64,000 bases of DNA from Streptomyces populi (GTDB lineage Bacteria; Actinomycetota; Actinomycetes; Streptomycetales; Streptomycetaceae), in NCBI RefSeq assembly GCF_002911015.1, contig NZ_KZ626843.1:62001-126000 (forward strand), in the 5' to 3' direction. The position numbers were made by a program, and so were the translations under genes. Below, in pieces: positions 35,168 through 43,659 of the stretch. The notes below the pieces were generated by a model that saw only the letters and a list, made by a program, of their open reading frames with translations, was not told the DNA's origin and did no database searches. Each line of letters opens with the position of its first letter. The first letter of the stretch is position 1.

Positions 35168-36361
35168 CTAGGCCAGATCCCGCTTGGCGGCGATCTTCGA
35201 CGACAGGCTGTAGATGTCGATGAAGCCCTTGGCCGCGGCCTGGTCGAAGGTGTCGCCGGTGTCGTACGTGGCGAGGTCGAAGTCGTAGAGCGAGGTGTCC
35301 GAACGCCGGCCCGTGACGACCGCGCGGCCGCCGTGCAGGGTCATCCGGATGTCGCCGTTGACGTGCTGGTTGGCCTCGGCGATGAAGCCGTCCAGGGCCC
35401 GCTTGAGCGGGGAGAACCACTGGCCGTCGTAGACCAGTTCGCCCCAGCGCTGCTCGACCTGCCGCTTGTAGCGGGCGAGTTCACGCTCGACGGTGACGTT
35501 CTCCAGCTCCTGGTGGGCGGTGATCAGCGCGATCGCGCCCGGAGCCTCGTACACCTCACGGGACTTGATGCCCACGAGCCGGTCCTCGACCATGTCGATC
35601 CGGCCGATGCCCTGGGCGCCGGCGCGCTCGTTGAGCTGCTGGATGGCCTGCAGGACGCTGACGGGCTTGCCGTCGATGGCGACCGGGACGCCCTGCTTGA
35701 AGGTGATGATCACCTCGTCGGCCTCGCGGGCCTCGGCGGGGTTCGAGGTGTACTCGTAGATGTCCTCGATCGGGGCGTTCCAGATGTCCTCCAGGAAGCC
35801 CGTCTCGACCGCGCGCCCGAAGACGTTCTGGTCGATGGAGTACGGGGACTTCTTGGTGGTGGCGATCGGGAGCTGCTTCTCCTCGCAGAAGGCGATCGCC
35901 TTGTCCCGGGTCATCGCGTAGTCGCGGACCGGCGCGATGCACTTGAGGTCGGGGGCGAGGGCGACGATGCCGGCCTCGAACCGCACCTGGTCGTTGCCCT
36001 TGCCGGTGCAGCCGTGGGCGACCGTGGTGGCGCCGTGCTTCTGGGCGGCGGCGACGAGGTGCTTGACGATCGTCGGCCGGGAGAGGGCGGAGACCAGCGG
36101 GTAGCGGTCCATGTAGAGGGCGTTGGCCTTGATCGCCGGGAGGCAGTACTCGTCGGCGAACTCGTCCTTGGCGTCGGCGACCTCGGCCTCGACGGCACCG
36201 CAGGCGAGTGCTCGCTTGCGGATGACGTCCAGGTCCTCGCCGCCCTGGCCGACGTCGACCGCAACGGCGATGACCTCGGCGCCCGTCTCCTCGGCGATCC
36301 AGCCGATGGCGACGGAGGTGTCCAGACCGCCCGAGTAGGCGAGTACGACGCGCTCGGTCAC
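35168..36361 (-). CDS. argG: Argininosuccinate synthase
   Basis: 397 aa. P-loop-like [46 protein letters not shown], and [17 protein letters not shown]. Joins citrulline and aspartate with ATP. GTG 36361 after AGGAGAA. Upstream DNA carries ArgR-type TGCAT palindromes. In S. coelicolor I recall argG lying far from argH; here they are linked. Confidence 0.97.
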   Translation of the reverse strand: MTERVVLAYSGGLDTSVAIGWIAEETGAEVIAVAVDVGQGGEDLDVIRKRALACGAVEAEVADAKDEFADEYCLPAIKANALYMDRYPLVSALSRPTIVKHLVAAAQKHGATTVAHGCTGKGNDQVRFEAGIVALAPDLKCIAPVRDYAMTRDKAIAFCEEKQLPIATTKKSPYSIDQNVFGRAVETGFLEDIWNAPIEDIYEYTSNPAEAREADEVIITFKQGVPVAIDGKPVSVLQAIQQLNERAGAQGIGRIDMVEDRLVGIKSREVYEAPGAIALITAHQELENVTVERELARYKRQVEQRWGELVYDGQWFSPLKRALDGFIAEANQHVNGDIRMTLHGGRAVVTGRRSDTSLYDFDLATYDTGDTFDQAAAKGFIDIYSLSSKIAAKRDLA

Positions 36362-36375
36362 GGGATTCTCCTCAC

Positions 36376-36416
36376 AGTGCATTCGCTGACATGCATGAGT
36401 ATGCAGCACTCTGCAT
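36376..36416. promoter_or_regulatory. ARG boxes upstream of argG
   Basis: TGCATGAGTATGCA (36392-36405) overlaps TGCAGCACTCTGCA (36402-36415), with a further GTGCATTCGC at 36378. The TGCA-n6-TGCA palindromes match the style of actinomycete ArgR sites and lie 30-55 bp before argG. Confidence 0.7.
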
Positions 36417-36607
36417 GGTTCGTCAATCGCGGCTCGCCCCACACACCCGGCGAAGGAATCTTCACGGAGGGTTGAACGCCCGTAATCGTTTCCGCGTATC
36501 TCCCGCTGAACGCAGGCGCCGCGTTCGCGCACGACAGGCACACGGACCATGACCGACCAGTCGAACACCGGTCGGCCGTCCGCCCCCGACCCGAGTGAGG
36601 ATTCCGC

Positions 36608-37450
36608 ATGTCCAGGGCTCTTCCGAAGTACAACAAGCGGCGCGTCGTGATGATCGGCGGAGCCTCCGCCGTGGTGCTGTCCGCGGCGGTGATCGCCGGC
36701 AGCGCGCTGGCGGGCGAGACGCACAACGACAACGCCCAGAACGCCACGACGAAGGCCGCCGCGAGCACCATCACCTGCCCGGACGTCGCCTCGAAGCTGC
36801 CCGCGGTCCCCGCCTCCGCCAAGGCCGAGGTCGACAGGAACCTCGCCCTGCTGAACACCCAGATCGCCGAGGCCAACAAGCGACTCGTCGACACCGTCGG
36901 ACAGGGCGGCCCCAACTTCGTCCAGAACGCGATCCTCGGCCCCCTCAAGGACAAGCGCGTCTCCACCATCGACCGCATCGCGATCTCCATCGGCCGCACC
37001 GCCGCCAAGCCCACCGGACTGGACACCCTCGCGGCCTGCACCCTGAACACCGCGGGAGGCGCGGCAGCCGACGGCACGGCCACCGCGTCCGCCGCCCCGA
37101 GCGCGACGGCCGGCGCTCAGGCGGGCGGGGCCGCCGGAAGCGGCGCAGCCGCCACCGCGGGCACCATCACCTGCCCGGACGTCGCCTCGAAGCTGCCCGC
37201 GGTCCCCGCCTCCGCCAAGGCCGAGGTCGACAGGAACCTCGCCCTGCTGAACACCCAGATCGCCGAAGCCAACAAGCGACTCGTCGACACCGTCGGACAG
37301 GGCGGCCCCAACTTCGTCCAGAACGCGATCCTCGGCCCCCTCAAGGACAAGCGCGTCTCCACCATCGACCGCATCGCGATCTCCATCGGCCGCACCGCCG
37401 CCAAGCCCACCGGACTGGACACCCTCGCGGCCTGCACCCTGAGCAAGTGA
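36608..37450 (+). CDS. Secreted protein with two near-identical domains
   Basis: 280 aa. Signal segment [20 protein letters not shown] then A-rich linker, and two copies of a 94-residue helical domain ([20 protein letters not shown] ... [17 protein letters not shown]) separated by a 38-residue Ala/Gly/Thr linker. Each domain has one Cys near each end, likely a disulfide. The DNA copies differ at a single synonymous base. ATG follows GTGAGGATTCCGC. Not recognised; divergent from argG, with a clear hairpin after it. Confidence 0.8.
   Translation: MSRALPKYNKRRVVMIGGASAVVLSAAVIAGSALAGETHNDNAQNATTKAAASTITCPDVASKLPAVPASAKAEVDRNLALLNTQIAEANKRLVDTVGQGGPNFVQNAILGPLKDKRVSTIDRIAISIGRTAAKPTGLDTLAACTLNTAGGAAADGTATASAAPSATAGAQAGGAAGSGAAATAGTITCPDVASKLPAVPASAKAEVDRNLALLNTQIAEANKRLVDTVGQGGPNFVQNAILGPLKDKRVSTIDRIAISIGRTAAKPTGLDTLAACTLSK
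36765..37442. repeat. 282-bp direct repeat inside the secreted-protein gene
   Basis: Copies at 36765-37046 and 37161-37442, offset 396 bp, differ only at the GAG/GAA codon (36876/37269). The 114-bp spacer is unrelated. Confidence 0.9.
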
Positions 37451-37499
37451 CCTGACCGGTGACGCGACCGCCCCGTAGACGCCGACCGGGGCGGCCCAC

Positions 37500-37538
37500 G
37501 GGTTCCGGCGGTGCCCCTGAACGACGCCGCCGGAACCC
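37500..37538 (+). terminator. Terminator after the duplicated secreted protein
   Basis: GGGTTCCGGCGG and CCGCCGGAACCC make a 12-bp perfect stem with a 15-nt loop. A second stem (GACCGCCCCG/CCGGGGCGG) lies just before it. Confidence 0.65.
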
Positions 37539-37584
37539 GCAATCCCTTAGACAGGCGAAAGGTCTTCCCCGATAATCATTAGAC

Positions 37585-38172
37585 ATGGGAAAGACCTATG
37601 AACGCATCGACGGCCGCCTCCGCACCTTCATCGAGGCACAGCCCCTCTTCTTCACCGCGACCGCGCCCCTGTCCGGGGACGGCACGGTCAATCTCTCCCC
37701 CAAAGGGCTCACCGGTTCGTTCGCCGTCGTCGACGAACTGACCGTGGCGTATCTGGACTTCGCCGGGAGCAACGCGGAGACGATCGCGCATCTGCGCGAG
37801 AACGGCCGGATCACCCTGATGTGGTGCGCCTTCCAGGGCCCGCCCAACATCGTCCGGGTGCACGGCCGCGGCGAGCCGGTCTTCCGCGACGACCCGCGTT
37901 TCAAGGAACTCCTCACCCATTTCCGCGGCATCGACCCGACCCCGCACGGACTGCGCGCGATCATCGTCGTGACCGCCGAGCTCGTCCGTGACACCTGTGG
38001 CTACGCGGTCCCCTTCATGGCCTACGACCAGGACCGCGACCTGCACGGCAAGCGCTTCGCACGCGAGGACGACGCCTCGCTGAGCGAGTACTTCACCAAG
38101 AAGGAGCACATCGCGACGAGCCTGGACGGACTTCCCGGGCTGCCGCTGCCGTTGCCCCCCAGTACGGTCTGA
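37585..38172 (+). CDS. PPOX-fold (pyridoxamine 5'-phosphate oxidase-like) protein
   Basis: 195 aa. Split-barrel flavin- or F420-binding fold: LFFTATAPLSGDGTVNLSPKG, VAYLDFAGSNAETIAHLREN and ITLMWCAFQGPPNIVRVHGR are typical. Oxidoreductase with unknown substrate. GATAAT lies 8 nt before the ATG and no ribosome site is seen, so it is probably leaderless. Three bases separate it from the transpeptidase gene. Confidence 0.85.
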   Translation: MGKTYERIDGRLRTFIEAQPLFFTATAPLSGDGTVNLSPKGLTGSFAVVDELTVAYLDFAGSNAETIAHLRENGRITLMWCAFQGPPNIVRVHGRGEPVFRDDPRFKELLTHFRGIDPTPHGLRAIIVVTAELVRDTCGYAVPFMAYDQDRDLHGKRFAREDDASLSEYFTKKEHIATSLDGLPGLPLPLPPSTV

Positions 38173-38175
38173 GCC

Positions 38176-38874
38176 ATGCGCCTCGGAGCCGCCGCCCTCG
38201 CGTCCGCGTCCCTGCTCGCCCTGGCCCCGAGCGGGCCGCCGCCCGCCACCGTCCTTCCCGCGCGGCTGGCCGACACGGGCGGCGGGAGCCAGCTCCTCAC
38301 GGCCGAGGCCCCGCGCCCGAACGCGACCTCGGGGACGCTCACCTGGTGGGACCTGCGGGGCGGACGCTGGGTGCGGGCCGGCTCGGCGCCCGCGCGGTTC
38401 GGGGCGCGCGGACTCGTCGAGGGCGGAGCCCGGCTCCAGGGCACGAACACGACACCCACCGGTCTGTACGAGCTGCCGTACGCGTTCGGGACCCGGGCGG
38501 CACCGCGCGGGACCTCGATGCCGTACCGCCGGGTGAACAAGGACTCCTGGTGGTGCCAGGACAACGCCTCCCGCTCGTACAACCGGTGGACCGAACCGCG
38601 CCCCGCGGACTGCCGGGCGAAGGAGTCCGAGCATCTGATCACCTACGCCGGGCAGTACGCGCACGCCCTCGTCATCGGCTTCAACTACGAGCGGCCCGTA
38701 CGGGGCCGGGGCGCGGGAATCTTCCTGCACGTCAACGGCGACGGCCCGACGGCCGGCTGCATCTCGGTCTCCAAGGACGCGATGCGGCGCCTCCTCACCT
38801 GGGCAGACCCCGCACGAGCCCCCCACATCGCCATCGGCACGACGACCGGAACAACGACGATCACCCGCTACTGA
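38176..38874 (+). CDS. Exported L,D-transpeptidase (YkuD-type)
   Basis: 232 aa. Short signal peptide (MRLGAAALASASLLALAPSG), then a YkuD-like catalytic domain ending in FLHVNGDGPTAGCISVSKDA, where His and Cys form the active site. Such enzymes make 3-3 peptidoglycan cross-links or attach proteins. The gap TGAGCCATG to the PPOX gene suggests co-transcription, though no functional link is obvious. Confidence 0.85.
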   Translation: MRLGAAALASASLLALAPSGPPPATVLPARLADTGGGSQLLTAEAPRPNATSGTLTWWDLRGGRWVRAGSAPARFGARGLVEGGARLQGTNTTPTGLYELPYAFGTRAAPRGTSMPYRRVNKDSWWCQDNASRSYNRWTEPRPADCRAKESEHLITYAGQYAHALVIGFNYERPVRGRGAGIFLHVNGDGPTAGCISVSKDAMRRLLTWADPARAPHIAIGTTTGTTTITRY

Positions 38875-38952
38875 CGACACCGCACCACCGACCGCCACCC
38901 CCGCGCACCCGCACCCGCACCCCATCTCACCCGCAGCCGGGTACGCACAGGA

Positions 38953-39065
38953 GGGGACGTGCCGGTACATCGAATGCCCGCATCCGGACGGATCGAAAGC
39001 CACCCGCACCTCTCGACGTCCCCGGGATCCGTTCGGATGCGGGCGGATGTACCGGCGCGGCCCCG
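38953..39065. repeat. 113-bp palindromic dispersed repeat, copy B
   Basis: Same element as 2227-2339: shared GTGCCGGTACATCGAATGCC left block, CACCTCTCGAC centre and GGATGTACCGGCGCGGCCCC right block. Preceded by ACGCACAGGAGGGG, also present before copy A. Sits between the transpeptidase and the histidine kinase terminus; no gene is present in 38875-39118. Confidence 0.8.
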
Positions 39066-39118
39066 CCCCCCACCGGAACCGGGCCACCGGCCCTGGGCCA
39101 CCGGAACCGAGCCACCGT

Positions 39119-40648
39119 TCAGACCGCCGGAAGTCTGACCGTGAACGTCGTCGCCCCCGGGCTGCTCTCCAGGCCGACCGTGCCGTCGTGCGCCTCGACC
39201 ACGGCCGCCACGATCGACAGGCCGAGCCCCGCCCCGCTGCCGGAGGCGTCGGCACGGCGCCGGTCCGCCCGGGTGAAGCGCTCGAAGACACCCGGCCGGA
39301 CGTCCTCGGGAACCCCGGGACCGTCGTCGTGGACCTTCAGCACGGCGTCCTTCCCGTCACGCTCCAGGGACACCGTCACCCGGGTGCCCGGGGGCGTGTG
39401 GACGCGGGCGTTGGCCAGCAGGTTCGCCGACACCTGCTGGAGCCGGTGGAGGTCGCCCGTCACCGTCACCGGCTCCTCCGCAAGCTCCAGCACCCAGCGA
39501 TGGCCGGGGCCCGCCGCGCGGGCGTCGGTCACCGCGTCGAGGACGAGACGGGTCAGGTCGACGGGCAGGCGCTCCAGGGGACGCCCCGCGTCCAGACGGG
39601 CCAGCAGCAGCAGGTCGTCGACCATCTCCCCCATGCGCGCCGACTCGGCGGCGATCCGCTCGAGGGCCCGCGTCACCTTCGGGGGCACCGGCCCGGGGTG
39701 CAGCAGCGCGAGCTCGGCGTGGCCCCGGACCGAGGCGACCGGGGTGCGCAGCTCGTGGCTGGCGTCGGCGGCGAAGGTGCGCAGCCGTTCCTCACTCGCG
39801 TGCCGCTTGGTGAGCGCGTCCTCGACATGGCCGAGCATGCGGTTGAAGGCGCCGGCGACACGGCCCACCTCGCTGCGCGGGTCCGCCCCGGGCGCCCGTG
39901 GAGGCAGTGCCACCTCGCCGCTGGCGAGCGGGAGTTCGCTGACCCGGGTGGCGGTCGCGGCGACCCGGTTCAGCGGCCGGAGCGACCAGCGCACCCACAG
40001 GGCCCCGGTGACCCCGGCGGCCACGAGCGTCACGCCGAAGACCAGGGAGGCGACGAGTTCCAGACGGTGGACGGCCGCGTCGACCGGCTCCGTGGGCAGC
40101 CCGGTGATCAGGACGTCGCCGTCCTTGCCGGGCGTCGCCAGGACGCGGTAGTCGCCGAGACCCGAGATGCACACGGTGTGGGCCCGGCCGTCCGCCGGGA
40201 CCGCTGCCAGGGCCGCCTCGTCGTGGGCGGTCGGATCCACGTTCCGGACGGCCGTGCCGGAGCCCGGCGGCACGACGGCGGCGTTGGTGACGTCCCCGCC
40301 GACCAGGCGCGCCCCGAACGTGCCGGTGCTCTGGCGCCGGATGTCGCCGCGCTCGTCGCCGTCGTGGTCGGACGGCTTGCCGGGCGACGTCGCCGAACCG
40401 TGCTCCAGGCTCGCCGGGAACCGCGCCCCGGCCTCCTGGAGCTGCTGGTCGAGGCGGCCGGTCAGGAAGCCGTCCAGTTCGTAGACCGCGGCCAGGCCGA
40501 CGGCCGCGCAGCTGAGCGCCAGCAGCACGAGCAGTCCGGCGGTGAGGCGAGCGCGCATCGTGCGGGGCCGGGGCAGCGCCCGCAGCGCCGAGGCCGCCCG
40601 GGCCCGCCGGGGCCCCTTCCCGTTCCCGTCCCGCATGTCCGGCCTCAC
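39119..40648 (-). CDS. Sensor histidine kinase of the flavin-redox locus
   Basis: 509 aa. Two membrane helices (LTAGLLVLLALSCAAVGLAA; LVASLVFGVTLVAAGVTGAL) enclose an outside sensor of about 150 residues; HAMP, then H-box FAADASHELRTPVASVRGH, N-box LQQVSANLLANARVHTPPG, and G-boxes HDDGPGVPEDV, GSGAGLGLSIV. GTG 40648 overlaps the response-regulator stop (GTGA); ATG 40636 is also possible. Phosphorylates the adjacent OmpR-type regulator. Its signal is unknown; context suggests redox state or an electron acceptor. Confidence 0.93.
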   Translation of the reverse strand: MRPDMRDGNGKGPRRARAASALRALPRPRTMRARLTAGLLVLLALSCAAVGLAAVYELDGFLTGRLDQQLQEAGARFPASLEHGSATSPGKPSDHDGDERGDIRRQSTGTFGARLVGGDVTNAAVVPPGSGTAVRNVDPTAHDEAALAAVPADGRAHTVCISGLGDYRVLATPGKDGDVLITGLPTEPVDAAVHRLELVASLVFGVTLVAAGVTGALWVRWSLRPLNRVAATATRVSELPLASGEVALPPRAPGADPRSEVGRVAGAFNRMLGHVEDALTKRHASEERLRTFAADASHELRTPVASVRGHAELALLHPGPVPPKVTRALERIAAESARMGEMVDDLLLLARLDAGRPLERLPVDLTRLVLDAVTDARAAGPGHRWVLELAEEPVTVTGDLHRLQQVSANLLANARVHTPPGTRVTVSLERDGKDAVLKVHDDGPGVPEDVRPGVFERFTRADRRRADASGSGAGLGLSIVAAVVEAHDGTVGLESSPGATTFTVRLPAV

Positions 40649-41493
40649 CGGCCCGCCGCGGGCTTGAGGACGTACCCGGCGCCCCGGACCGTGTGGATCA
40701 TCGGCTCCCGGCCGGCGTCGACCTTCTTGCGCAGATAGGAGATGTAGAGCTCGACGACATGGGCCTGGCCGCCGAAGTCGTACGACCAGACGCGGTCGAG
40801 GATCTGTGCCTTGCTGAGCACCCGGCGCGGGTTGCGCATGAGGAAGCGCAGCAGCTCGAACTCGGTCGGCGACAGCTCGATCAGGTCCCCGCCCCGGGTC
40901 ACCTCCCGGGCCTCCTCGTCCATCGCCAGGTCTCCGACGACCAGCCGGGGGCCCTCGTCGATCCGGCGGGCCATGCCGGCGCGGCGGAGCAGTCCGCGCA
41001 GCCGGGCGACGACCTCCTCCAGGCTGAAGGGCTTGGTGACGTAGTCGTCGCCGCCCGCCGTGATGCCGGCGATGCGGTCCTCCACCGCGTCCCGGGCGGT
41101 GAGGAAGAGGACGCAGACACCCGGCAGCACGGTGTGCAGATCGCGCAGCACGGCGAAGCCGTCGGTGTCCGGGAGCATCACGTCGAGGACGACGGCGTCG
41201 GGCAGCAGCTCGCGCGCCCCGGCTGCGGCCGAGGCGCCGTCGTGCGCGGTACGGACCTCCCAGCCCTCGTACCGCAGCACGCCGGAGAGGACCTCGGCCA
41301 GGTCCGGATCGTCGTCGACGACGAGGACGCGCACGGGGGTGCCGTCGGGCCGCGTGAGCGCGGGCGGCCGCCCGGCCCCACGGGACCGGCCGGCACCGGC
41401 GCTCGTGGGCCGGGAAGTACCGGGATCCGCAGCTCGGGAAGCACCCGGATCCGCGACTCGGGAAGCACTGGGGTCTGGGGAGGGAGTGTTCAT
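40645..41493 (-). CDS. OmpR-family response regulator of the flavin-redox locus
   Basis: 282 aa. An Ala/Ser/Pro-rich head with repeats (SRVADPG, SRAADPG, SRPT; 24-bp DNA repeats at about 41410-41480), then a receiver: VLVVDDDPDLAEVL, phosphorylated Asp in AVVLDVMLPD, Lys in GGDDYVTKPFSLEE. Winged helix: IELSPTEFELLRFLMRNPRR, YISYLRKKVD, HTVRGAGYVLKP. ATG 41493 with GGAAGG. Likely binds the 11-bp repeats immediately upstream. Confidence 0.93.
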   Translation of the reverse strand: MNTPSPDPSASRVADPGASRAADPGTSRPTSAGAGRSRGAGRPPALTRPDGTPVRVLVVDDDPDLAEVLSGVLRYEGWEVRTAHDGASAAAGARELLPDAVVLDVMLPDTDGFAVLRDLHTVLPGVCVLFLTARDAVEDRIAGITAGGDDYVTKPFSLEEVVARLRGLLRRAGMARRIDEGPRLVVGDLAMDEEAREVTRGGDLIELSPTEFELLRFLMRNPRRVLSKAQILDRVWSYDFGGQAHVVELYISYLRKKVDAGREPMIHTVRGAGYVLKPAAGR

Positions 41494-41541
41494 GTCGCCT
41501 TCCAGCATCGCGCCTCCCGGCGGTCCCTCCCCTCCGTGCGG

Positions 41542-41648
41542 CCTCTGAGTTTCCTCTGAGTCGCCTCTGCGTCGCCTCTGCGCGAGAACCCGCTCTCAGT
41601 TCGCTGTGAGTCCGCCCGGAACGGGCTCGTTCAGAGCCGCCTCAGAGG
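41542..41648. promoter_or_regulatory. 11-bp direct-repeat operator of the two-component system
   Basis: Four adjoining 11-bp units start at 41542, 41553, 41564 and 41575: CCTCTGAGTTT, CCTCTGAGTCG, CCTCTGCGTCG, CCTCTGCGCGA. Inverted TCAGAG cores (complement of CTCTGA) recur at 41631 and 41642, again 11 bp apart; CTCTCAG/CTGTGAG lie between, at 41593 and 41604. OmpR-type dimers recognise tandem sites at this spacing. The region separates the regulator from the reductase genes. Confidence 0.75.
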
Positions 41649-41697
41649 TTCACCGAGCACAGTTTCCACCCGGACCGCAAGAAAGCAGGACGCACAG

Positions 41698-43056
41698 ATG
41701 ACCACGGTGTACGAGCGGGCTGCCCCGCGCACGACACGAGGACGCGGGCGGCCCCGGCCCTCGCCCGCCGGACCGCTGCTCGCCCTGCTGTGGGCGGGAG
41801 CGGCCGGAGTCCTCGCCCTGTGGTGGGCCGACACCCGGTCGGTGGTGGGCCTGGCGGGCTGGCTGACGGACGCCGGACGGATCGCCGGACTGCTGTGCGG
41901 CTACGCCTGCGCCGTCCTGGTGGCGCTGATGGCCCGGGTCCCGCTCCTGGAGCGGCGCGTCGGCTCCGACCGGGTGGCCCGCTGGCACGCCATGGCCGGC
42001 CGCTACACGATCTGTCTGCTCGTCGCGCACGTCACGCTGATCCTCTTCGGCTACGCGGCCCAGGACGGGACGGACGTCGTCCACGAGACGATCGGCGTGG
42101 TGTTCGACTACCCGGAGATGCTCAAGGCGACGACCGGCACGGTCATCCTGTTCGCCGTCGGGATCACCTCGGCGCGCCGGGCCCGCCGCCGGATCAGCCA
42201 CGAGTTCTGGTACTACGTGCACCTGCTGACGTACGCGGCGGTCTTCCTGGCCTTCTTCCACCAGCTCGCGCTCGGCTCCGACTTCGTCGGCGACGCGGCG
42301 GCCCGGGCCGCCTGGTACGCCCTGTACCTCGGTACGGCCGCGCTCGTCGTGTGGTTCCGGCTGCTCGCCCCGGTGCGGCTCAACCGGCGCCACCGGCTGC
42401 GCGTGGAGTCCGTGCACCGGGAGGCACCCGGGGTCTTCTCCGTCGTGATCCGCGGGGAGCGGCTGGACGAACTGGACGCGCGGGCCGGCCAGTTCTTCCG
42501 CTGGCGGTTCCTCGCGGACGGAATGCGGTGGACCTCGACGCCGTACTCGCTGTCGGCGCCGCCCCGGCCGGACCGGATGCGGATCACGGTGAAGGCGCTC
42601 GGCGACCACAGCGCGGCCGTCGGGACGCTGCGTCCCGGCACCCGGGTGTGGGCGGAGGGCCCCTACGGCTCGCTGACGGCGGACCGGAGCAGTACGGCGA
42701 AGGCCCTGCTGATCGCGGGCGGCGTCGGCATCACGCCGCTGCGCGCCCTGTTCGAGACCCTGCCCGGCCGGGTCACGCTCCTCTACCGGGCGCGCACGGC
42801 CGAGGACCTGGCACTGGGCGGCGAGTTGGAGGACATCGCGCGGTGGCGCGGGGCCCGCGTCCTGTACGCGCTCAACGCCGCCGACGGCACCCGCCCGCGG
42901 TTCACCGCCGAGTCGCTGCGCGAGGCCGTGCCGGACGTCGCCGAGCACGACGTCTATCTCTGCGGTCCCCCCGCGATGGCCCGGGACCTGTACGGGGCGC
43001 TGCGCGCAGCGGGCGTCCCCGACCGCCGTATCCACCACGAGTCGTTCGAGCTGTGA
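41698..43056 (+). CDS. Ferric-reductase-like membrane flavocytochrome 1
   Basis: 452 aa. N-terminal ferric-reductase transmembrane domain of about six helices with paired haem histidines in RWHAMAGRYTICLLVAHV and YYVHLLTYAAVFLAFFHQL. C-terminal FAD/NAD(P)H module: RWRFLADGMRWTSTPYSLSA (FAD), LIAGGVGITPLRALFE (nucleotide), VYLCGPPAMARDLY. Moves electrons from cytosolic NAD(P)H across the membrane. ATG with CAGGA upstream. First of a five-gene unit with its FMN partner next. Confidence 0.92.
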   Translation: MTTVYERAAPRTTRGRGRPRPSPAGPLLALLWAGAAGVLALWWADTRSVVGLAGWLTDAGRIAGLLCGYACAVLVALMARVPLLERRVGSDRVARWHAMAGRYTICLLVAHVTLILFGYAAQDGTDVVHETIGVVFDYPEMLKATTGTVILFAVGITSARRARRRISHEFWYYVHLLTYAAVFLAFFHQLALGSDFVGDAAARAAWYALYLGTAALVVWFRLLAPVRLNRRHRLRVESVHREAPGVFSVVIRGERLDELDARAGQFFRWRFLADGMRWTSTPYSLSAPPRPDRMRITVKALGDHSAAVGTLRPGTRVWAEGPYGSLTADRSSTAKALLIAGGVGITPLRALFETLPGRVTLLYRARTAEDLALGGELEDIARWRGARVLYALNAADGTRPRFTAESLREAVPDVAEHDVYLCGPPAMARDLYGALRAAGVPDRRIHHESFEL

Positions 43057-43063
43057 GGCCGCC

Positions 43064-43576
43064 GTGCACGCCCTGAAGAAGAACCGTCCGCTGCGCCGGG
43101 TGACGCTGGCGGCCGCCGCCACGGTCACCGGTTTCGTCCTGCTGCTCTCGCTGAAGCCGCACACGCCGCCGGCACCGGCCGAGGCCTCGTCGTCCGTGGG
43201 CCGTTCCTCCACCGCGGCCCCGGGCGACTCGTCCGGGAACACCCCGGAAAGCGACTCCGGCGGTTCCGCGGGCACGTCCGGGGGCTCGAAGAGCACGGGG
43301 AGCAAGACCGTCACCGGCGATACGGTGCAGACCCGTTGGGGTCCGGTCCAGGTGCGGATCACGCTGAAGGACGGCCGGATCACCGAGTCCGCCGCGGTCG
43401 TCTATCCTTCGGACAATCCCAGGGACCAGGAGATCAACAGTTACGCGATTCCCCAGCTCAGGCGCGAGACACTGGCCGCGCAGAGTGCTCGGATCGACTC
43501 GGTGTCCGGAGCCACCTATACCAGCGACGGATACAGGCAGTCACTCCAGTCCGCACTCGACTCGGCAGGCCTCTGA
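43064..43576 (+). CDS. Exported FMN-binding domain protein 1
   Basis: 170 aa. Signal-anchor (LRRVTLAAAATVTGFVLLLSL, no lipobox), Ser/Gly/Thr-rich linker, and an FMN-binding domain (residues 80-170: WGPVQVRITLKDGRITESAA ... IDSVSGATYTSDGYRQSL). The Thr in SGAT is the expected site of covalent FMN attachment by ApbE. GTG 43064, eight bases after the reductase stop. Proposed acceptor for electrons from reductase 1. Confidence 0.9.
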   Translation: MHALKKNRPLRRVTLAAAATVTGFVLLLSLKPHTPPAPAEASSSVGRSSTAAPGDSSGNTPESDSGGSAGTSGGSKSTGSKTVTGDTVQTRWGPVQVRITLKDGRITESAAVVYPSDNPRDQEINSYAIPQLRRETLAAQSARIDSVSGATYTSDGYRQSLQSALDSAGL

Positions 43577-43659
43577 ACGCACGGGCGTCGTGGACCGTAT
43601 CTCTGGGCCAGGGGGCCACTCCCCTCACCCCGTCTCTCCAGGACGAACACGGAGGAACC

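Noticed and set aside
40693..41559. Long plus-strand ORFs opposite the two-component genes
   Set aside because: They are antisense shadows produced by high GC; the minus-strand frames carry complete receiver and winged-helix motifs.
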